In this document: piece by piece, positions 51,769 to 61,771 of the stretch
How positions within the stretch are numbered: the stretch's first letter is position 1
Layout of the letters: the number at the start of each line of letters is the position of its first letter
Source of the DNA: Tenuifilaceae bacterium CYCD
GTDB taxonomy: Bacteria; Bacteroidota; Bacteroidia; Bacteroidales; Tenuifilaceae
NCBI GenBank assembly: GCA_036322835.1
Contig: AP027304.1
Location: 992,001-1,056,000, forward strand
DNA: 64,000 nucleotides
Reading direction: 5' to 3'
The notes under the pieces: model-generated
Seen by the model: only the letters and a program-made list of their open reading frames with translations
Databases searched by the model: none
What the model was told of the DNA's origin: nothing
Program-made: the position numbers and the translations under genes

Positions 51769-54090
51769 CTATTTTTTACCTTTTTTGGTAAATCTCTTTG
51801 GGGTTGTTCCCTTCCCTTGTGTTTTAATAATTTTTAAACACTCCTCGTAGGTTAATGCATGTGCATCGGTTCCCTTGGGAATTTTATAATTTTCTCCATT
51901 GGATGCTATGTATGGACCCCAACGGCCATTCAGCACCTGGATCTTTTCCTCCTGATCGAATATCTTGATAACTTTTTCGCGCTCTTTCTTTCTTCCTTCC
52001 TCAATCAACTCTATAGCCCTATCAAGTTCGATGGTCATTGGGTTATCATCCTTCTTCAATGAGTAGAACTTAGAATTATGACGAACGTAGGGGCCAAAAC
52101 GACCTACCCCTATTACAACCTCTTTCTCCTCATAGTTTCCAATGATTCTAGGAAGTTTGAATAGTGAAAGTGCCTCCTCAAGAGTGATTGTTTCAATAAG
52201 TTGACCCTTTAGTAAACTTGCAAACTGTGGTTTTATCTTGTTTGCAGTATCATTCTCGCCAATCTGAACCACAGGGCCAAATCTTCCGATACGAACACTT
52301 ACAGGCTTTCCGCTTACTGGATCAACTCCCAAGATACGCTCTCCCTTTGTATAGTCCGATTCCTTTGTAGTTTTATCAACCAGTTTATGGAAAGGTTTGT
52401 AGAACCGATCTATCATTTCTGTCCACTCCAAATTGCCCAAGGCAATTTCATCGAACTCCTTTTCTACATTGGCCGTAAAGTTAAAACTGATAATCTCCTT
52501 AAAATACTCGAGAAGAAAATCGTTAACAACCATTCCTATATCACTAGGGAAAAGCTTTGACTTTTCGGCCCCTGTTATTTCAGTTTTCTCGAGTTGAGAT
52601 ATTTTACCATTTTTTAGAATGATTGAGCTGTATTTCCGCTCTACTCCTGGCCTGTCTTCCTTGAGAACATAACCACGAGCTAAGATAGTGGAAATTGTTG
52701 GTGCGTAAGTAGATGGACGTCCAATTCCCAACTCTTCAAGTTTTTTAACTAAACTAGCCTCGGTGTAGCGTGGAGGGCGTTGGGTAAACCTTTCGTTAGC
52801 CACAATTTCCTTATGCTCTAACAGCTGCCCTACCTTTACCGAAGGTAATAACTCTTTACCCCCTTCTTCTGAATCGTCATCGGTTGATTCGAAGTAAACT
52901 TTAAGGAAACCATCGAAAACAACTACCTCGCCCGAAGCTATAAACTGATGCTCAGACTTAGAAACCTCGATATTTATAGTGGTTTTTTCTAATTGAGCAT
53001 CGCTCATTTGCGACGCAAGAGTTCTTTTCCAGATCAAATCATACAACTTCTGTTCTGCAGCGCTTCCTGTGATTTTAACCTTATCGAAGTAAGTTGGTCT
53101 AATTGCCTCATGCGCTTCCTGTGCCCCTTTCGATTTAGTTTTGTATTGACGGGCATGATGATACTTGCCACCAAACTCCTTAACAATGATTTGCTGTGCT
53201 GCTTCAATGGCTGTTGATGAAAGGTTAACAGAGTCTGTTCTCATGTAGGTGATGTACCCCGATTCGTATAACTTCTGAGCAATTGTCATAGTCTGCGACA
53301 CCGAAAAATTATACTTACGGCTTGCCTCCTGCTGAAGGGTGGAGGTAGTAAATGGAGGAGCTGGTGATTTTTTAGTAGGCTTTTTGGTTACATCAAGAAC
53401 CTTAAATGTTGCATTTTTGCAATGATCGACAAAGTTTAGAGCCTCCTTAAGGTTTGGTAACTTACTTGATAATTCTGCCTTAATATCGATATCACCCTTA
53501 AAAATTCCTGTTACCTTGAAAAACGAAGTTGAACTGAACGCAATAATTTCTCTTTCTTTCTCTACAATAAGCCTTACCGCAACAGATTGAACTCGACCGG
53601 CGGACAATGCAGGCTTAACCTTTTTCCAAAGAATTGGCGATAATTCAAATCCCACCATGCGATCCAGAATTCTACGGGCTTGCTGGGAGTTAACTAAATT
53701 TATATCGATGCTCCGGGGATTTTCAATTGCATTTAAAATGGCATCCTTGGTTATCTCGTGAAAAACAATTCGTTTTGTCTTTTTTGAATCAAGTTTAAGA
53801 ACCTCGGCCAAGTGCCACGCAATAGCTTCTCCCTCGCGATCCTCATCGGATGCAAGCCAAACCATTTCGGCTTCCGCTGAGGCTTTTTTCAACTCGTCAA
53901 CCAGTTTCTTCTTGTCATCACTTATTATGTATTCAGGCTTATAGTTCTTTTCTACAATAACTCCTAAATTTTTTTTGGAAAGATCCCGAATATGACCAAA
54001 ACTAGACTTCACAACAAACTGTTTACCAAGAAACTTTTCAATTGTTTTAGCCTTAGCAGGAGACTCTACTATAACAAGATTCTCTATCAT
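51769..54090 (-). CDS. topA: DNA topoisomerase I
   Basis: The 773-residue type IA topoisomerase has a Toprim domain (Glu9 in VESPAKAKTIEKF, ASDEDREGEAIAWHL at 80-94) and the catalytic Tyr282 in YITYMRTDS. From ~residue 580, C-terminal repeats (for example GRFGPVVQIGENDTANKIKPQ, GVGRFGPYVRHNSKFYSL and LNGRWGPYIASNGENYKIPKG, quoted in parts) replace zinc ribbons and end in a Lys-rich tail. It relaxes negative supercoils. Divergent from the PBP1A gene. Confidence 0.95.
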   Translation of the reverse strand: MIENLVIVESPAKAKTIEKFLGKQFVVKSSFGHIRDLSKKNLGVIVEKNYKPEYIISDDKKKLVDELKKASAEAEMVWLASDEDREGEAIAWHLAEVLKLDSKKTKRIVFHEITKDAILNAIENPRSIDINLVNSQQARRILDRMVGFELSPILWKKVKPALSAGRVQSVAVRLIVEKEREIIAFSSTSFFKVTGIFKGDIDIKAELSSKLPNLKEALNFVDHCKNATFKVLDVTKKPTKKSPAPPFTTSTLQQEASRKYNFSVSQTMTIAQKLYESGYITYMRTDSVNLSSTAIEAAQQIIVKEFGGKYHHARQYKTKSKGAQEAHEAIRPTYFDKVKITGSAAEQKLYDLIWKRTLASQMSDAQLEKTTINIEVSKSEHQFIASGEVVVFDGFLKVYFESTDDDSEEGGKELLPSVKVGQLLEHKEIVANERFTQRPPRYTEASLVKKLEELGIGRPSTYAPTISTILARGYVLKEDRPGVERKYSSIILKNGKISQLEKTEITGAEKSKLFPSDIGMVVNDFLLEYFKEIISFNFTANVEKEFDEIALGNLEWTEMIDRFYKPFHKLVDKTTKESDYTKGERILGVDPVSGKPVSVRIGRFGPVVQIGENDTANKIKPQFASLLKGQLIETITLEEALSLFKLPRIIGNYEEKEVVIGVGRFGPYVRHNSKFYSLKKDDNPMTIELDRAIELIEEGRKKEREKVIKIFDQEEKIQVLNGRWGPYIASNGENYKIPKGTDAHALTYEECLKIIKTQGKGTTPKRFTKKGKK

Positions 54091-54275
54091 ACCTTAATTA
54101 TATTGCGTTCAAAATTTGGCACAAAGTAAAACATTTGGCCGATCAACAACAACAAAATGAGAAATTATTGTGAAATAAATTATGACTTTAACCATTGTAT
54201 TACTCTGATATTTTGATTATTATGCTGTATTTTACTATAAAGTAAATTAAGGAAAACATTCGCTTAAATATTTCT

Positions 54276-54285
54276 TAACTTTACG
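54276..54285 (+). promoter_or_regulatory. TAACTTTACG motif upstream of the PBP1A gene
   Basis: The same 10-mer precedes the TPR lipoprotein gene. It lies 22 bp before ATG 54308 and may be a -7 variant. No -33 TTTG found. Confidence 0.3.
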
Positions 54286-54307
54286 GCTCATTACGAAACC
54301 TTAACTT

Positions 54308-56653
54308 ATGAAAGTAAAAAGCTTTGTATCGGTTGAAAAATTTCGCTTTTGGTTCTGGGGAATATTTGCATTCGTGGGGCTATTCCTAATCACAATATTC
54401 TTTCTGATTGGCATTGAGTTCTTTGGCCCCATGCCAACCTTCGAGGAGTTGGAAAACCCTAAAAGCAATATAGCCACCGAGATCATCTCTGAGGATAATG
54501 TTGTTCTGGGAAACTTTTTTGTTCAGAATAGGACCTTTGTTGATTACAATGAAATTTCGCCCAACGTGATTAATGCTTTAATTGCCACAGAGGACGCCAG
54601 ATATCACTCTCATAGTGGAATTGATTTCAGGGGGCTGGGTCGAGTAATGTTTAAAACCTTGCTGATTGGGAAAAAGAATGCCGGAGGTGGCAGCACAATC
54701 ACTCAACAATTAGCAAAAAACCTATTCCCGCGCGATACCGCTGGAAATAGATCGGCTATTGCCCGGAAAACAAAACTGGTCATCACCAAGTTTAAGGAAT
54801 GGATTACCGCCGTAAAACTTGAAAGAAACTACACCAAAGAAGAGATTATTGCCATGTACTTAAATGTTGTTGAGTTTGGCAGCAATTCCTATGGCATAAA
54901 ATCGGCCGCAAAAACGTTTTTCGATACTACTCCAGATTCCCTTAAAGTTGAACAAGCAGCATTGTTAATTGGCGTAGTTAATGCACCAACAAGGTATAGT
55001 CCAACCCGAAATCCAGAACGATCGGTACAGCGAAGGAATGTTGTCCTAAAACAAATGGAAAAGTATGGATACATAACAGAGCAGCAATACGATTCCATCT
55101 CAAAAATTTCCATCAACCTTAATTTTAAAGAACAAGACCACAATGCGGGATTAGCAACTTATTTCCGCGAAATGATCCGCCTGTTCATGACGGCAAAACA
55201 GCCAGAACGTCGTCATTATTATTCAGAAGATATGTATAAAGAGGATTCTTCACTTTGGGAAACCAATGCATTATACGGATGGTGCTCCAAAAACCTCAAA
55301 CCCGACGGAACCCCTTACAATATTTACCGCGATGGCTTAAAAATTTACACCACGGTAAACTCCAAAATGCAGCAATACGCCGAAGAGTCTTTAAAAGAAC
55401 ATCTAAAAAATGAACTTCAACCTGCGCTGGATGTTGAGATTAAGGCTCGAAGAGGTAGCCCTTTCTCCTCAAACATTTCCCCAGAACAGGCGAGTGATAT
55501 TATATATTTTGCCATGAGGCAAACCGAACGTTACAGGATATTACGGAATAACGGCGTTGCCAAGGATAGCATTTTTGCTAACTTCAACACAAAAACACCG
55601 ATGACTGTATTTACCTGGAAAGGGGATCGGGATACAATAATGTCTCCGTTAGATTCAATTAGATACTACAAAAGGTTCCTACGTTCCAGCTTCATGGCAA
55701 TGGATCCACACAACGGTCACATTAAAGCTTATGTTGGCGGTCCTGACTTCAGACACTTCAAGTACGATATGGTTAAGCAAGGGAAACGTCAGGTTGGTTC
55801 AACCATAAAGCCATTCCTATACACTCTTGCAATGCAGGAGGGCTATTCCCCCTGCCAAGAAGTTCCAAATGTTCCACAAACATTTATAGTTGGAGATTCT
55901 ACATGGACTCCAAAAAACTCAGGTAGCACAAAGTACGATGGCAAAATGGTTACCCTAAAGTGGGGGTTAGCCAATTCTGTTAACAACATTTCGGCTTGGG
56001 TTATGAAACAGTTTACTCCTGATGCTGTAACAGAAATGATAAAACAATTAGGCATTCATAGCAGAGTAGATCCAGTATACTCAATATTCCTAGGAACATT
56101 CGATTTTAGTTTATACGAAATGGTTGGAGCGTATGGAACTTTTGCCAACAAAGGGGTGCACGTTGAACCAATTTTTGTAACCAGAATTGAAGATAGAAAT
56201 GGGAATGTACTTGCACAATTCAACACAACCAAAACAGAGGCGATCAGCGACCAAACTGCTTTTTTAATGGTAAATCTGTTAGAAGGAGTAGTTAATCAAG
56301 GTACTGGAGTTCGATTACGCTACAAGTATCAACTTCCGGGTAAAATTGGAGGTAAAACCGGTACAACCCAAAACCATTCCGATGGTTGGTTTATGGGAAT
56401 TACTCCAAATTTAGTTGCGGGTGCTTGGACTGGCGCTGAGGACAGAGCCGTTCACTTTGATAACCTAAAGATGGGACAAGGTGCTAGCATGTCTCTCCCA
56501 ATTTTTGGATTGTTTCTGCAAAAGGTTTACGCCGACAAATCGCTGGGGATTTCCCCCGATGACGATTGGGATAAGCCTGTTTTACAAAAATATATCGACC
56601 TGAACTGTGATAAAAAATACGATGATGAAATTAACGAGATAGAATTCTTCTAA
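54308..56653 (+). CDS. Penicillin-binding protein 1A (bifunctional peptidoglycan synthase)
   Basis: The 781-residue class A PBP has an N-terminal membrane anchor (~residues 16-36), a GT51 glycosyltransferase domain with catalytic Glu95 (ATEDARYHSHSGID) and GGSTITQQLAKNLF, and a transpeptidase domain with Ser498 (VGSTIKPF, SxxK), SVNN (~560) and Lys683 in KTGTT. It polymerises and cross-links peptidoglycan in the periplasm. Its last four bases overlap the convergent ABC gene end. Confidence 0.95.
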   Translation: MKVKSFVSVEKFRFWFWGIFAFVGLFLITIFFLIGIEFFGPMPTFEELENPKSNIATEIISEDNVVLGNFFVQNRTFVDYNEISPNVINALIATEDARYHSHSGIDFRGLGRVMFKTLLIGKKNAGGGSTITQQLAKNLFPRDTAGNRSAIARKTKLVITKFKEWITAVKLERNYTKEEIIAMYLNVVEFGSNSYGIKSAAKTFFDTTPDSLKVEQAALLIGVVNAPTRYSPTRNPERSVQRRNVVLKQMEKYGYITEQQYDSISKISINLNFKEQDHNAGLATYFREMIRLFMTAKQPERRHYYSEDMYKEDSSLWETNALYGWCSKNLKPDGTPYNIYRDGLKIYTTVNSKMQQYAEESLKEHLKNELQPALDVEIKARRGSPFSSNISPEQASDIIYFAMRQTERYRILRNNGVAKDSIFANFNTKTPMTVFTWKGDRDTIMSPLDSIRYYKRFLRSSFMAMDPHNGHIKAYVGGPDFRHFKYDMVKQGKRQVGSTIKPFLYTLAMQEGYSPCQEVPNVPQTFIVGDSTWTPKNSGSTKYDGKMVTLKWGLANSVNNISAWVMKQFTPDAVTEMIKQLGIHSRVDPVYSIFLGTFDFSLYEMVGAYGTFANKGVHVEPIFVTRIEDRNGNVLAQFNTTKTEAISDQTAFLMVNLLEGVVNQGTGVRLRYKYQLPGKIGGKTGTTQNHSDGWFMGITPNLVAGAWTGAEDRAVHFDNLKMGQGASMSLPIFGLFLQKVYADKSLGISPDDDWDKPVLQKYIDLNCDKKYDDEINEIEFF

Positions 56654-58257
56654 CTCTTTAATCCTGGAACAGAATCAATCAAATTCTTAGTATAATCGCT
56701 TTGGGGCCTGTCGAAGATTTCATTCACAGGCCCTAATTCTATAATGTTACCGTGTTGGAGAACAATAACTCTATCGCTGATGTGGCGCACAACGCCCAAA
56801 TCGTGCGAAATGAATAGATAGGTGAGGTTGAAATCCCGTTTTAGTTCGTCAAGTAAGTCCAGAATCTGTGCCTGTATAGCAACATCGAGTGCCGAAATAA
56901 TCTCATCGCAGATTAACACTTTGGGTTGGAGGGTTAACGCCCTTGCAATTACAATACGCTGACGCTGTCCGCCAGAGAACTCGTGAGGATAACGATAAAA
57001 ACTGCTTTCGGGCAACTTTACCTTATCCAGAAGATTTAAAACAATCCGCTTGGCATCCTCCGTTTTTGTAACCAATCCGTGATAAAGCATTGGCTCCATA
57101 AGAGCCTGCCCAACAGTTAAGCGCGGATTTAACGATGAGTAAGGATCCTGAAAAATCAACTGAACCTCTCGTCTAAATTTCAGCATTTCGGTCCTCGAAA
57201 ATTCTTCAATGGGTTTCCCTTTGTAGAGTACATTGCCCGAGTTTTTCTTTATCAATCTGAGTATTGACCTCCCTATTGTGCTTTTTCCAGAACCGGACTC
57301 GCCAACCAATCCGAGAGTTTCTCCTTCAAGCAAATCGAAACTTACCTTGTTTACTGCAATAAACAGATTCAATAATCGCTTAAAAAACTTGTTTTGCTTG
57401 CCATACAGCACCTCAAGATTGCTTACACTAAAAATTTTAGGCTTAGCGAGTTCTGTCGAAAATGAACTATTTGGAGAGTTAAGTGATTTTCGGAAATTGA
57501 TTAATGCCTGTGTATATTGATGATTTGGTGAGTTAAACACCTCCTTTGCATTTCCACTCTCAACAATTTCGCCAAGTTTCATCACTATAACTTTATCAGC
57601 AACTTCTTCAACTACACTTAAATCGTGGGAAATAAAAATAATTCCAACGTGGTGCTTATCTCTAATATCACTTAGCAACGACAGAATGCTTTTCTGAACT
57701 GTCACGTCGAGCGCTGTGGTGGGCTCATCGGCAATAAGCAGTTTTGGATTGCCCGCAAGGGCAAGGGCAATCATCACCCGTTGTTTTTGTCCACCACTAA
57801 GTTGGTGCGGATAACTCTTATAAATCTTAATAGGATAGGGCAATTGCATCTCCGAAAGCAACTCCAAACATCGGTTCTCAGCAGACTTTCCTTTCAAACC
57901 CAAGTTTAACTCAACAGATTCCAGCAGCTGCTTACCACATCGCATCGATGGATTCAGCGATGTCTGCGGCTCCTGAAAAATCATCGCAATATCCTTCCCG
58001 CGCAATTGCCGATGTTCTTCATCGGAAATTTTTACTAAATCAACCGAACTGGAATTGTCTTTCGTAAAAAGAATAGAACCCGATTTAACTATCGCATTGT
58101 TTGGCAACAAACCCATAATGCAAAGCGATGAAATGGATTTTCCAGAACCCGATTCTCCAACAATACCAAGTATTTCACCCGAATTAAGATGAAAACTAAT
58201 GCCCTTTACCACCTCATTGCTGCCAAATGCAACGGTTAAATTCTCAACACTCAGCAT
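56650..58257 (-). CDS. Fused ABC transporter ATPase (dipeptide/oligopeptide type)
   Basis: Two complete ABC cassettes of ~260 residues are fused in 535 residues. The first has Walker A GESGSGKS (~residues 34-41), signature LSGGQKQR and Walker B LLIADEP; the second has Walker [10 protein letters not shown] (~315), signature FSGGQRQR and Walker B VLICDEI. This DppD-DppF-like arrangement powers oligopeptide, nickel or opine importers; the permeases are not in the window. In the second Walker B the residue after Glu is Ile rather than Pro. It begins one base into the stop of the FAD-protein gene (TAATG). Confidence 0.9.
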   Translation of the reverse strand: MLSVENLTVAFGSNEVVKGISFHLNSGEILGIVGESGSGKSISSLCIMGLLPNNAIVKSGSILFTKDNSSSVDLVKISDEEHRQLRGKDIAMIFQEPQTSLNPSMRCGKQLLESVELNLGLKGKSAENRCLELLSEMQLPYPIKIYKSYPHQLSGGQKQRVMIALALAGNPKLLIADEPTTALDVTVQKSILSLLSDIRDKHHVGIIFISHDLSVVEEVADKVIVMKLGEIVESGNAKEVFNSPNHQYTQALINFRKSLNSPNSSFSTELAKPKIFSVSNLEVLYGKQNKFFKRLLNLFIAVNKVSFDLLEGETLGLVGESGSGKSTIGRSILRLIKKNSGNVLYKGKPIEEFSRTEMLKFRREVQLIFQDPYSSLNPRLTVGQALMEPMLYHGLVTKTEDAKRIVLNLLDKVKLPESSFYRYPHEFSGGQRQRIVIARALTLQPKVLICDEIISALDVAIQAQILDLLDELKRDFNLTYLFISHDLGVVRHISDRVIVLQHGNIIELGPVNEIFDRPQSDYTKNLIDSVPGLKS

Positions 58258-59528
58258 TAAAGCGATGTATTTGAGTACTGATTATTCAGAATTGCATCGC
58301 CCATCAGGTAACCGTGAGCGGTTGCATAAATAATTGAACGTGTTGCACCAGAGCAATCGCCAATGAACTTTAACTTCGGATTCGAAAGGTTGTTCAACCT
58401 ATTGGAGTAAAACTTAATTTCTGGTGCATACACCAAGTTGTCGTTGTTGGCAATTCCCGGAATAACGGTATCGAGATTTTCAATAAAGTCAATAATGCTC
58501 TCAATTATTCGCCTAGGAAATGCAAGGTTTACATCACCTAAAATATATTTATCGTGTTCGAGTGTAGGTAAAACCCTATACAAATTCTTTGTACGTTTCG
58601 ATTCCTTAAAGTGACTATACGTTTGCAAAATCACCTTTCCATCTCCTGCCAGTAAATTGGATAGTTTTGCTATATAAGAGCCATACCCAATTGGATCCTT
58701 AAATGGTTCAGTTAAAACTAATGATGCTAAAATGGCAAAGTTCGTATTAGTGCTCTTCTCGCGCATCTTAGCGTGACCGTTCACGGTTGTAAAATCACCA
58801 TAATTCTCAGTAACCACAAAGCCCGAAGGATTGTTACAGAAGGTGCGAACCATATAGCCGGTACGACTCTTGTACTTCACCTTGAACTCGTACATCTCCT
58901 TGTTAAGCTCCTCGACAATGTGGTTTGGAACTTCGTAACGGATGCCCAAATCGACCTTTGTGTTATTCTGAACTAAACTTGAATCTTCCCCGATTAACTT
59001 ATTGATAAGTTTATGGCCACTACGCCCAACAGCCACCACAGCCATATCGAAATAATCGGAATCGTTTATAACAATGCCGCCATTGTTGGAATCTACACTT
59101 TTAATCTCCGCATCGAAGTGAAAATGGATGTTTGATGATTTACCAAACATCGCATATATATTGAAAAGCACCTCCTTGAGTTGATCGGTTCCAATATGGA
59201 AAAATTCCGAGGAGATGGGCATAAAACCTTTCTCGTAGAATTGCTTGTAGTAGGTTTGCGAACTGAATGACTTTCCTGTTTCTACGTGTTTGCGCTCGGT
59301 GAAGTTGATGTAAAAATCGACCAATTTGCGTTGCAGCATAGGATCGATAAATAATTCACCGCCCATTTCGGTAGAGACAAATAGTTTTCCATCGGCTCTA
59401 ATCCCGGAGATACTTGATGAGTATATATCGGGGCTTTTCTCAAACACATGAATTTCGTGTTCGGTATCCTTCATTCGCTCCAACAAACCAATTGCTGCTG
59501 CACCAAATCCTATTACTGCTATTTTCAT
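58257..59528 (-). CDS. FAD-dependent oxidoreductase of the COG2509 type
   Basis: A 423-residue flavoprotein with N-terminal FAD loop (MKIAVIGFGAAAIGLLERM), a conserved interior (SSSISGIRADGKLFVSTEMGG, TFCNNPSGFVV, NTNFAILASLVLTEPFKDP, in parts) and a C-terminal GDCSGATRSIIYATAHGYLMGD segment closing the FAD site. The family is widespread but without an assigned substrate; some members sit near redox or tRNA genes. It is translationally coupled to the fused ABC ATPase. Confidence 0.85.
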   Translation of the reverse strand: MKIAVIGFGAAAIGLLERMKDTEHEIHVFEKSPDIYSSSISGIRADGKLFVSTEMGGELFIDPMLQRKLVDFYINFTERKHVETGKSFSSQTYYKQFYEKGFMPISSEFFHIGTDQLKEVLFNIYAMFGKSSNIHFHFDAEIKSVDSNNGGIVINDSDYFDMAVVAVGRSGHKLINKLIGEDSSLVQNNTKVDLGIRYEVPNHIVEELNKEMYEFKVKYKSRTGYMVRTFCNNPSGFVVTENYGDFTTVNGHAKMREKSTNTNFAILASLVLTEPFKDPIGYGSYIAKLSNLLAGDGKVILQTYSHFKESKRTKNLYRVLPTLEHDKYILGDVNLAFPRRIIESIIDFIENLDTVIPGIANNDNLVYAPEIKFYSNRLNNLSNPKLKFIGDCSGATRSIIYATAHGYLMGDAILNNQYSNTSL

Positions 59529-59639
59529 ACTGTTCGATTCAAAACATTAAACAACAGAAAGTAAAGTTCACTAAAAACTACAGTGAACTTTCCAGTAATA
59601 TTAAAACTTTTAATGCAGAAAAAACAGCGATGTTGATAA

Positions 59640-60245
59640 CTATTGTATGGGTAAACTCTTTGCCGATTTCTTCGAAAGATATTCCACTCTGAACATTAAA
59701 ATCATCAATACCGCAACACAAATAATTGCTCTAACCGAGTAAACCGTTGCAAGAGTCCCCTTGCTCGATAATAGAGATAGGGCTGGATTCAACATCATTA
59801 TAAACCAAACAGAAAATGGCTCCGTATTTTCTTTCGATTCTACAAGACGCTTCACTACCGGAAAATAAGAGATTACCATTATGCCCTGAATACAGAAATT
59901 TGTAATGATATGATCCTGCGTAATAATCCAAAAAAGAACTATCAATAGCACGGCAACCAGGCAGCCCTTGTCGAAGGTCGTGAATTTTGAGCTCTTATCG
60001 CCCCAAATAAAAATTGCCAATGTTACAGAAGTAACATAAACTATATCGGCAGTATTAAGAATGTTGTCGAGGAATCCGTGATTACCATCGGCCATATAGG
60101 TTACCAAACTCATAGTAACTGCAATGGAAAAAAACAGCCACATTGCCAGGGCTGGCTTAATTTCCTTTTTGTAGAGCAACCAACAGTATCGAATTAAAAT
60201 ATATAAAGTAAGAGCAACAACGGTGTAGATTGAAAATTCGCGCAT
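59640..60245 (-). CDS. Hypothetical multi-pass membrane protein
   Basis: Not recognised. A 201-residue protein with about six to seven hydrophobic segments (for example ~5-24, 33-52, 63-84, 95-113, 118-140, 152-166, 170-190). Short loops contain no catalytic motif. Two residues, Asp/Glu and Asn in TADIVYVTSVTL and MMLNPALSLLSSKGTL, occur in helices. It may be a transporter-like protein of two triple-helix bundles, but the evidence is weak. It lies between the FAD-protein and radA genes on the same strand. Confidence 0.55.
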   Translation of the reverse strand: MREFSIYTVVALTLYILIRYCWLLYKKEIKPALAMWLFFSIAVTMSLVTYMADGNHGFLDNILNTADIVYVTSVTLAIFIWGDKSSKFTTFDKGCLVAVLLIVLFWIITQDHIITNFCIQGIMVISYFPVVKRLVESKENTEPFSVWFIMMLNPALSLLSSKGTLATVYSVRAIICVAVLMILMFRVEYLSKKSAKSLPIQ

Positions 60246-60337
60246 AATTTTTTTAAATGAATATAATGAAGATGAGAAAGTTCGAGGAATTTGATTCCTT
60301 TAACTTCCTAATATTCTTCTAACTCCCATAAGCAAAT

Positions 60338-61708
60338 CTAATTCTTCCCAAACAACAACTTTACCAACTCCTCAATCCGTCCAATTGGGATGACCTTTAT
60401 ACCGCCACCGTTCAAATCTATCCCTTTAATGTTATACTTGGAGACAAAAATTCTATCCATTCCCAATTTTTTTGCTTCGGTAATTCGCTGGTCGAGCCTA
60501 TTCACGGGACGAATTTCGCCTGAAAGACCAACCTCCGCTGCAAAACAGGTTGTACCCTGAATTGGAGTATCGAAGGTTGACGAAAGAATCGCAGAAATCA
60601 CAGCGAGGTCAATGGCCGGATCGCTTACCTTTATTCCTCCCGCAATGTTCAAAAAAACATCCTTCTGCGAAAGCCTAAAGCCAGCCCTACGCTCCAAAAC
60701 TGCTAGTAGCATATTCAACCTGCGAGTATCGAATCCTGTTGTGGCGCGTTGCGGTGTTCCGTAAACTGCGGAACTAACCAGCGATTGAGTCTCAATAAGG
60801 AATGGTCTTGCACCATCAATTGTGGCAGCAACACAAACACCGCTTAGCATCTCATCGCGATGCGAAAGCAATATCTCAGAAGGATTGGTAACCTCAACTA
60901 GCCCAGAATTCTGCATCTCAAAAATCCCAATCTCCGATGTGGAACCAAACCTATTCTTACCCGAGCGGAGAATTCGGTAAAGGTAATTCTGGTCGCCCTC
61001 AAACTGTAAAACCACATCAACAATATGCTCCAAAACCTTGGGGCCAGCAATACTTCCATCCTTTGTAATGTGACCTATCAGAATAATGGGCGTTCCGCTC
61101 GTTTTGGCGTAACGCAAAAGTGCTGCAGCGGTTTCTCTAACCTGCGAAACACTTCCGGGAGATGATTCTATAGTGTCGGAATATAATGTTTGAATAGAGT
61201 CGATTACAATTAAATCTGGGACAATATTTTCGGATTGGGTAAGGATATTCTCCAGCAACGTTTCGTTAAGAATCAAACAGGTTTGATTCTTTGGATTTAT
61301 CCTATCGGCACGAATTTTTACCTGACGCGCACTTTCCTCGCCCGAGATGTAAAGCACCTTTAGGTTGTCTAACCCCAATGCAACTTGCAACGCCAATGTC
61401 GATTTACCAATTCCGGGTTCTCCACCCAAAAGGATGATGGAGCCGGGTACAAGTCCACCTCCAAGAATTCGGTTTAGCTCACCCATTCGGGTATCAATTC
61501 TACGCTCGCTGGTCGATTCAATCTCGTTCAATGGCTTTGGCGTGGCATTGCGCGAAACATCTACCAAACCCGGACGCTTTGATGTATCCTTGGCAATACG
61601 TTCCTCAACGTATGTATTCCATTCGCCGCAAGCAGGGCACTTGCCAAGCCACTTTACCGCTTCGGCTCCGCAATTCTGACAAACGTAAACGCTTTTGGTT
61701 TTGGCCAT
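60338..61708 (-). CDS. radA: DNA repair protein RadA
   Basis: The 456-residue branch-migration ATPase has a zinc finger (Cys10, Cys13, Cys24, Cys27 in VCQNCGAEAVKWLGKCPACGE), Walker A GGEPGIGKST (~residues 95-104), the RadA motif KNRFG (251-255) and a Lon-like C-terminal domain (AAEVGLSGEIRPVNRLDQRI). It processes recombination intermediates with RecA. A -7 element TATGTTTG lies 26 bp upstream. Confidence 0.96.
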   Translation of the reverse strand: MAKTKSVYVCQNCGAEAVKWLGKCPACGEWNTYVEERIAKDTSKRPGLVDVSRNATPKPLNEIESTSERRIDTRMGELNRILGGGLVPGSIILLGGEPGIGKSTLALQVALGLDNLKVLYISGEESARQVKIRADRINPKNQTCLILNETLLENILTQSENIVPDLIVIDSIQTLYSDTIESSPGSVSQVRETAAALLRYAKTSGTPIILIGHITKDGSIAGPKVLEHIVDVVLQFEGDQNYLYRILRSGKNRFGSTSEIGIFEMQNSGLVEVTNPSEILLSHRDEMLSGVCVAATIDGARPFLIETQSLVSSAVYGTPQRATTGFDTRRLNMLLAVLERRAGFRLSQKDVFLNIAGGIKVSDPAIDLAVISAILSSTFDTPIQGTTCFAAEVGLSGEIRPVNRLDQRITEAKKLGMDRIFVSKYNIKGIDLNGGGIKVIPIGRIEELVKLLFGKN

Positions 61709-61733
61709 CGACTACATATATTGCATACTAATG

Positions 61734-61741
61734 CAAACATA
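61734..61741 (-). promoter_or_regulatory. Candidate -7 element (TATGTTTG) for radA
   Basis: Minus-strand match to TAnnTTTG about 26 bp before ATG 61708. It would allow radA expression separate from the upstream flippase-like gene. Confidence 0.35.
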
Positions 61742-61771
61742 GTTATTAAAAAGCTAATTCTGAAAAATCTA

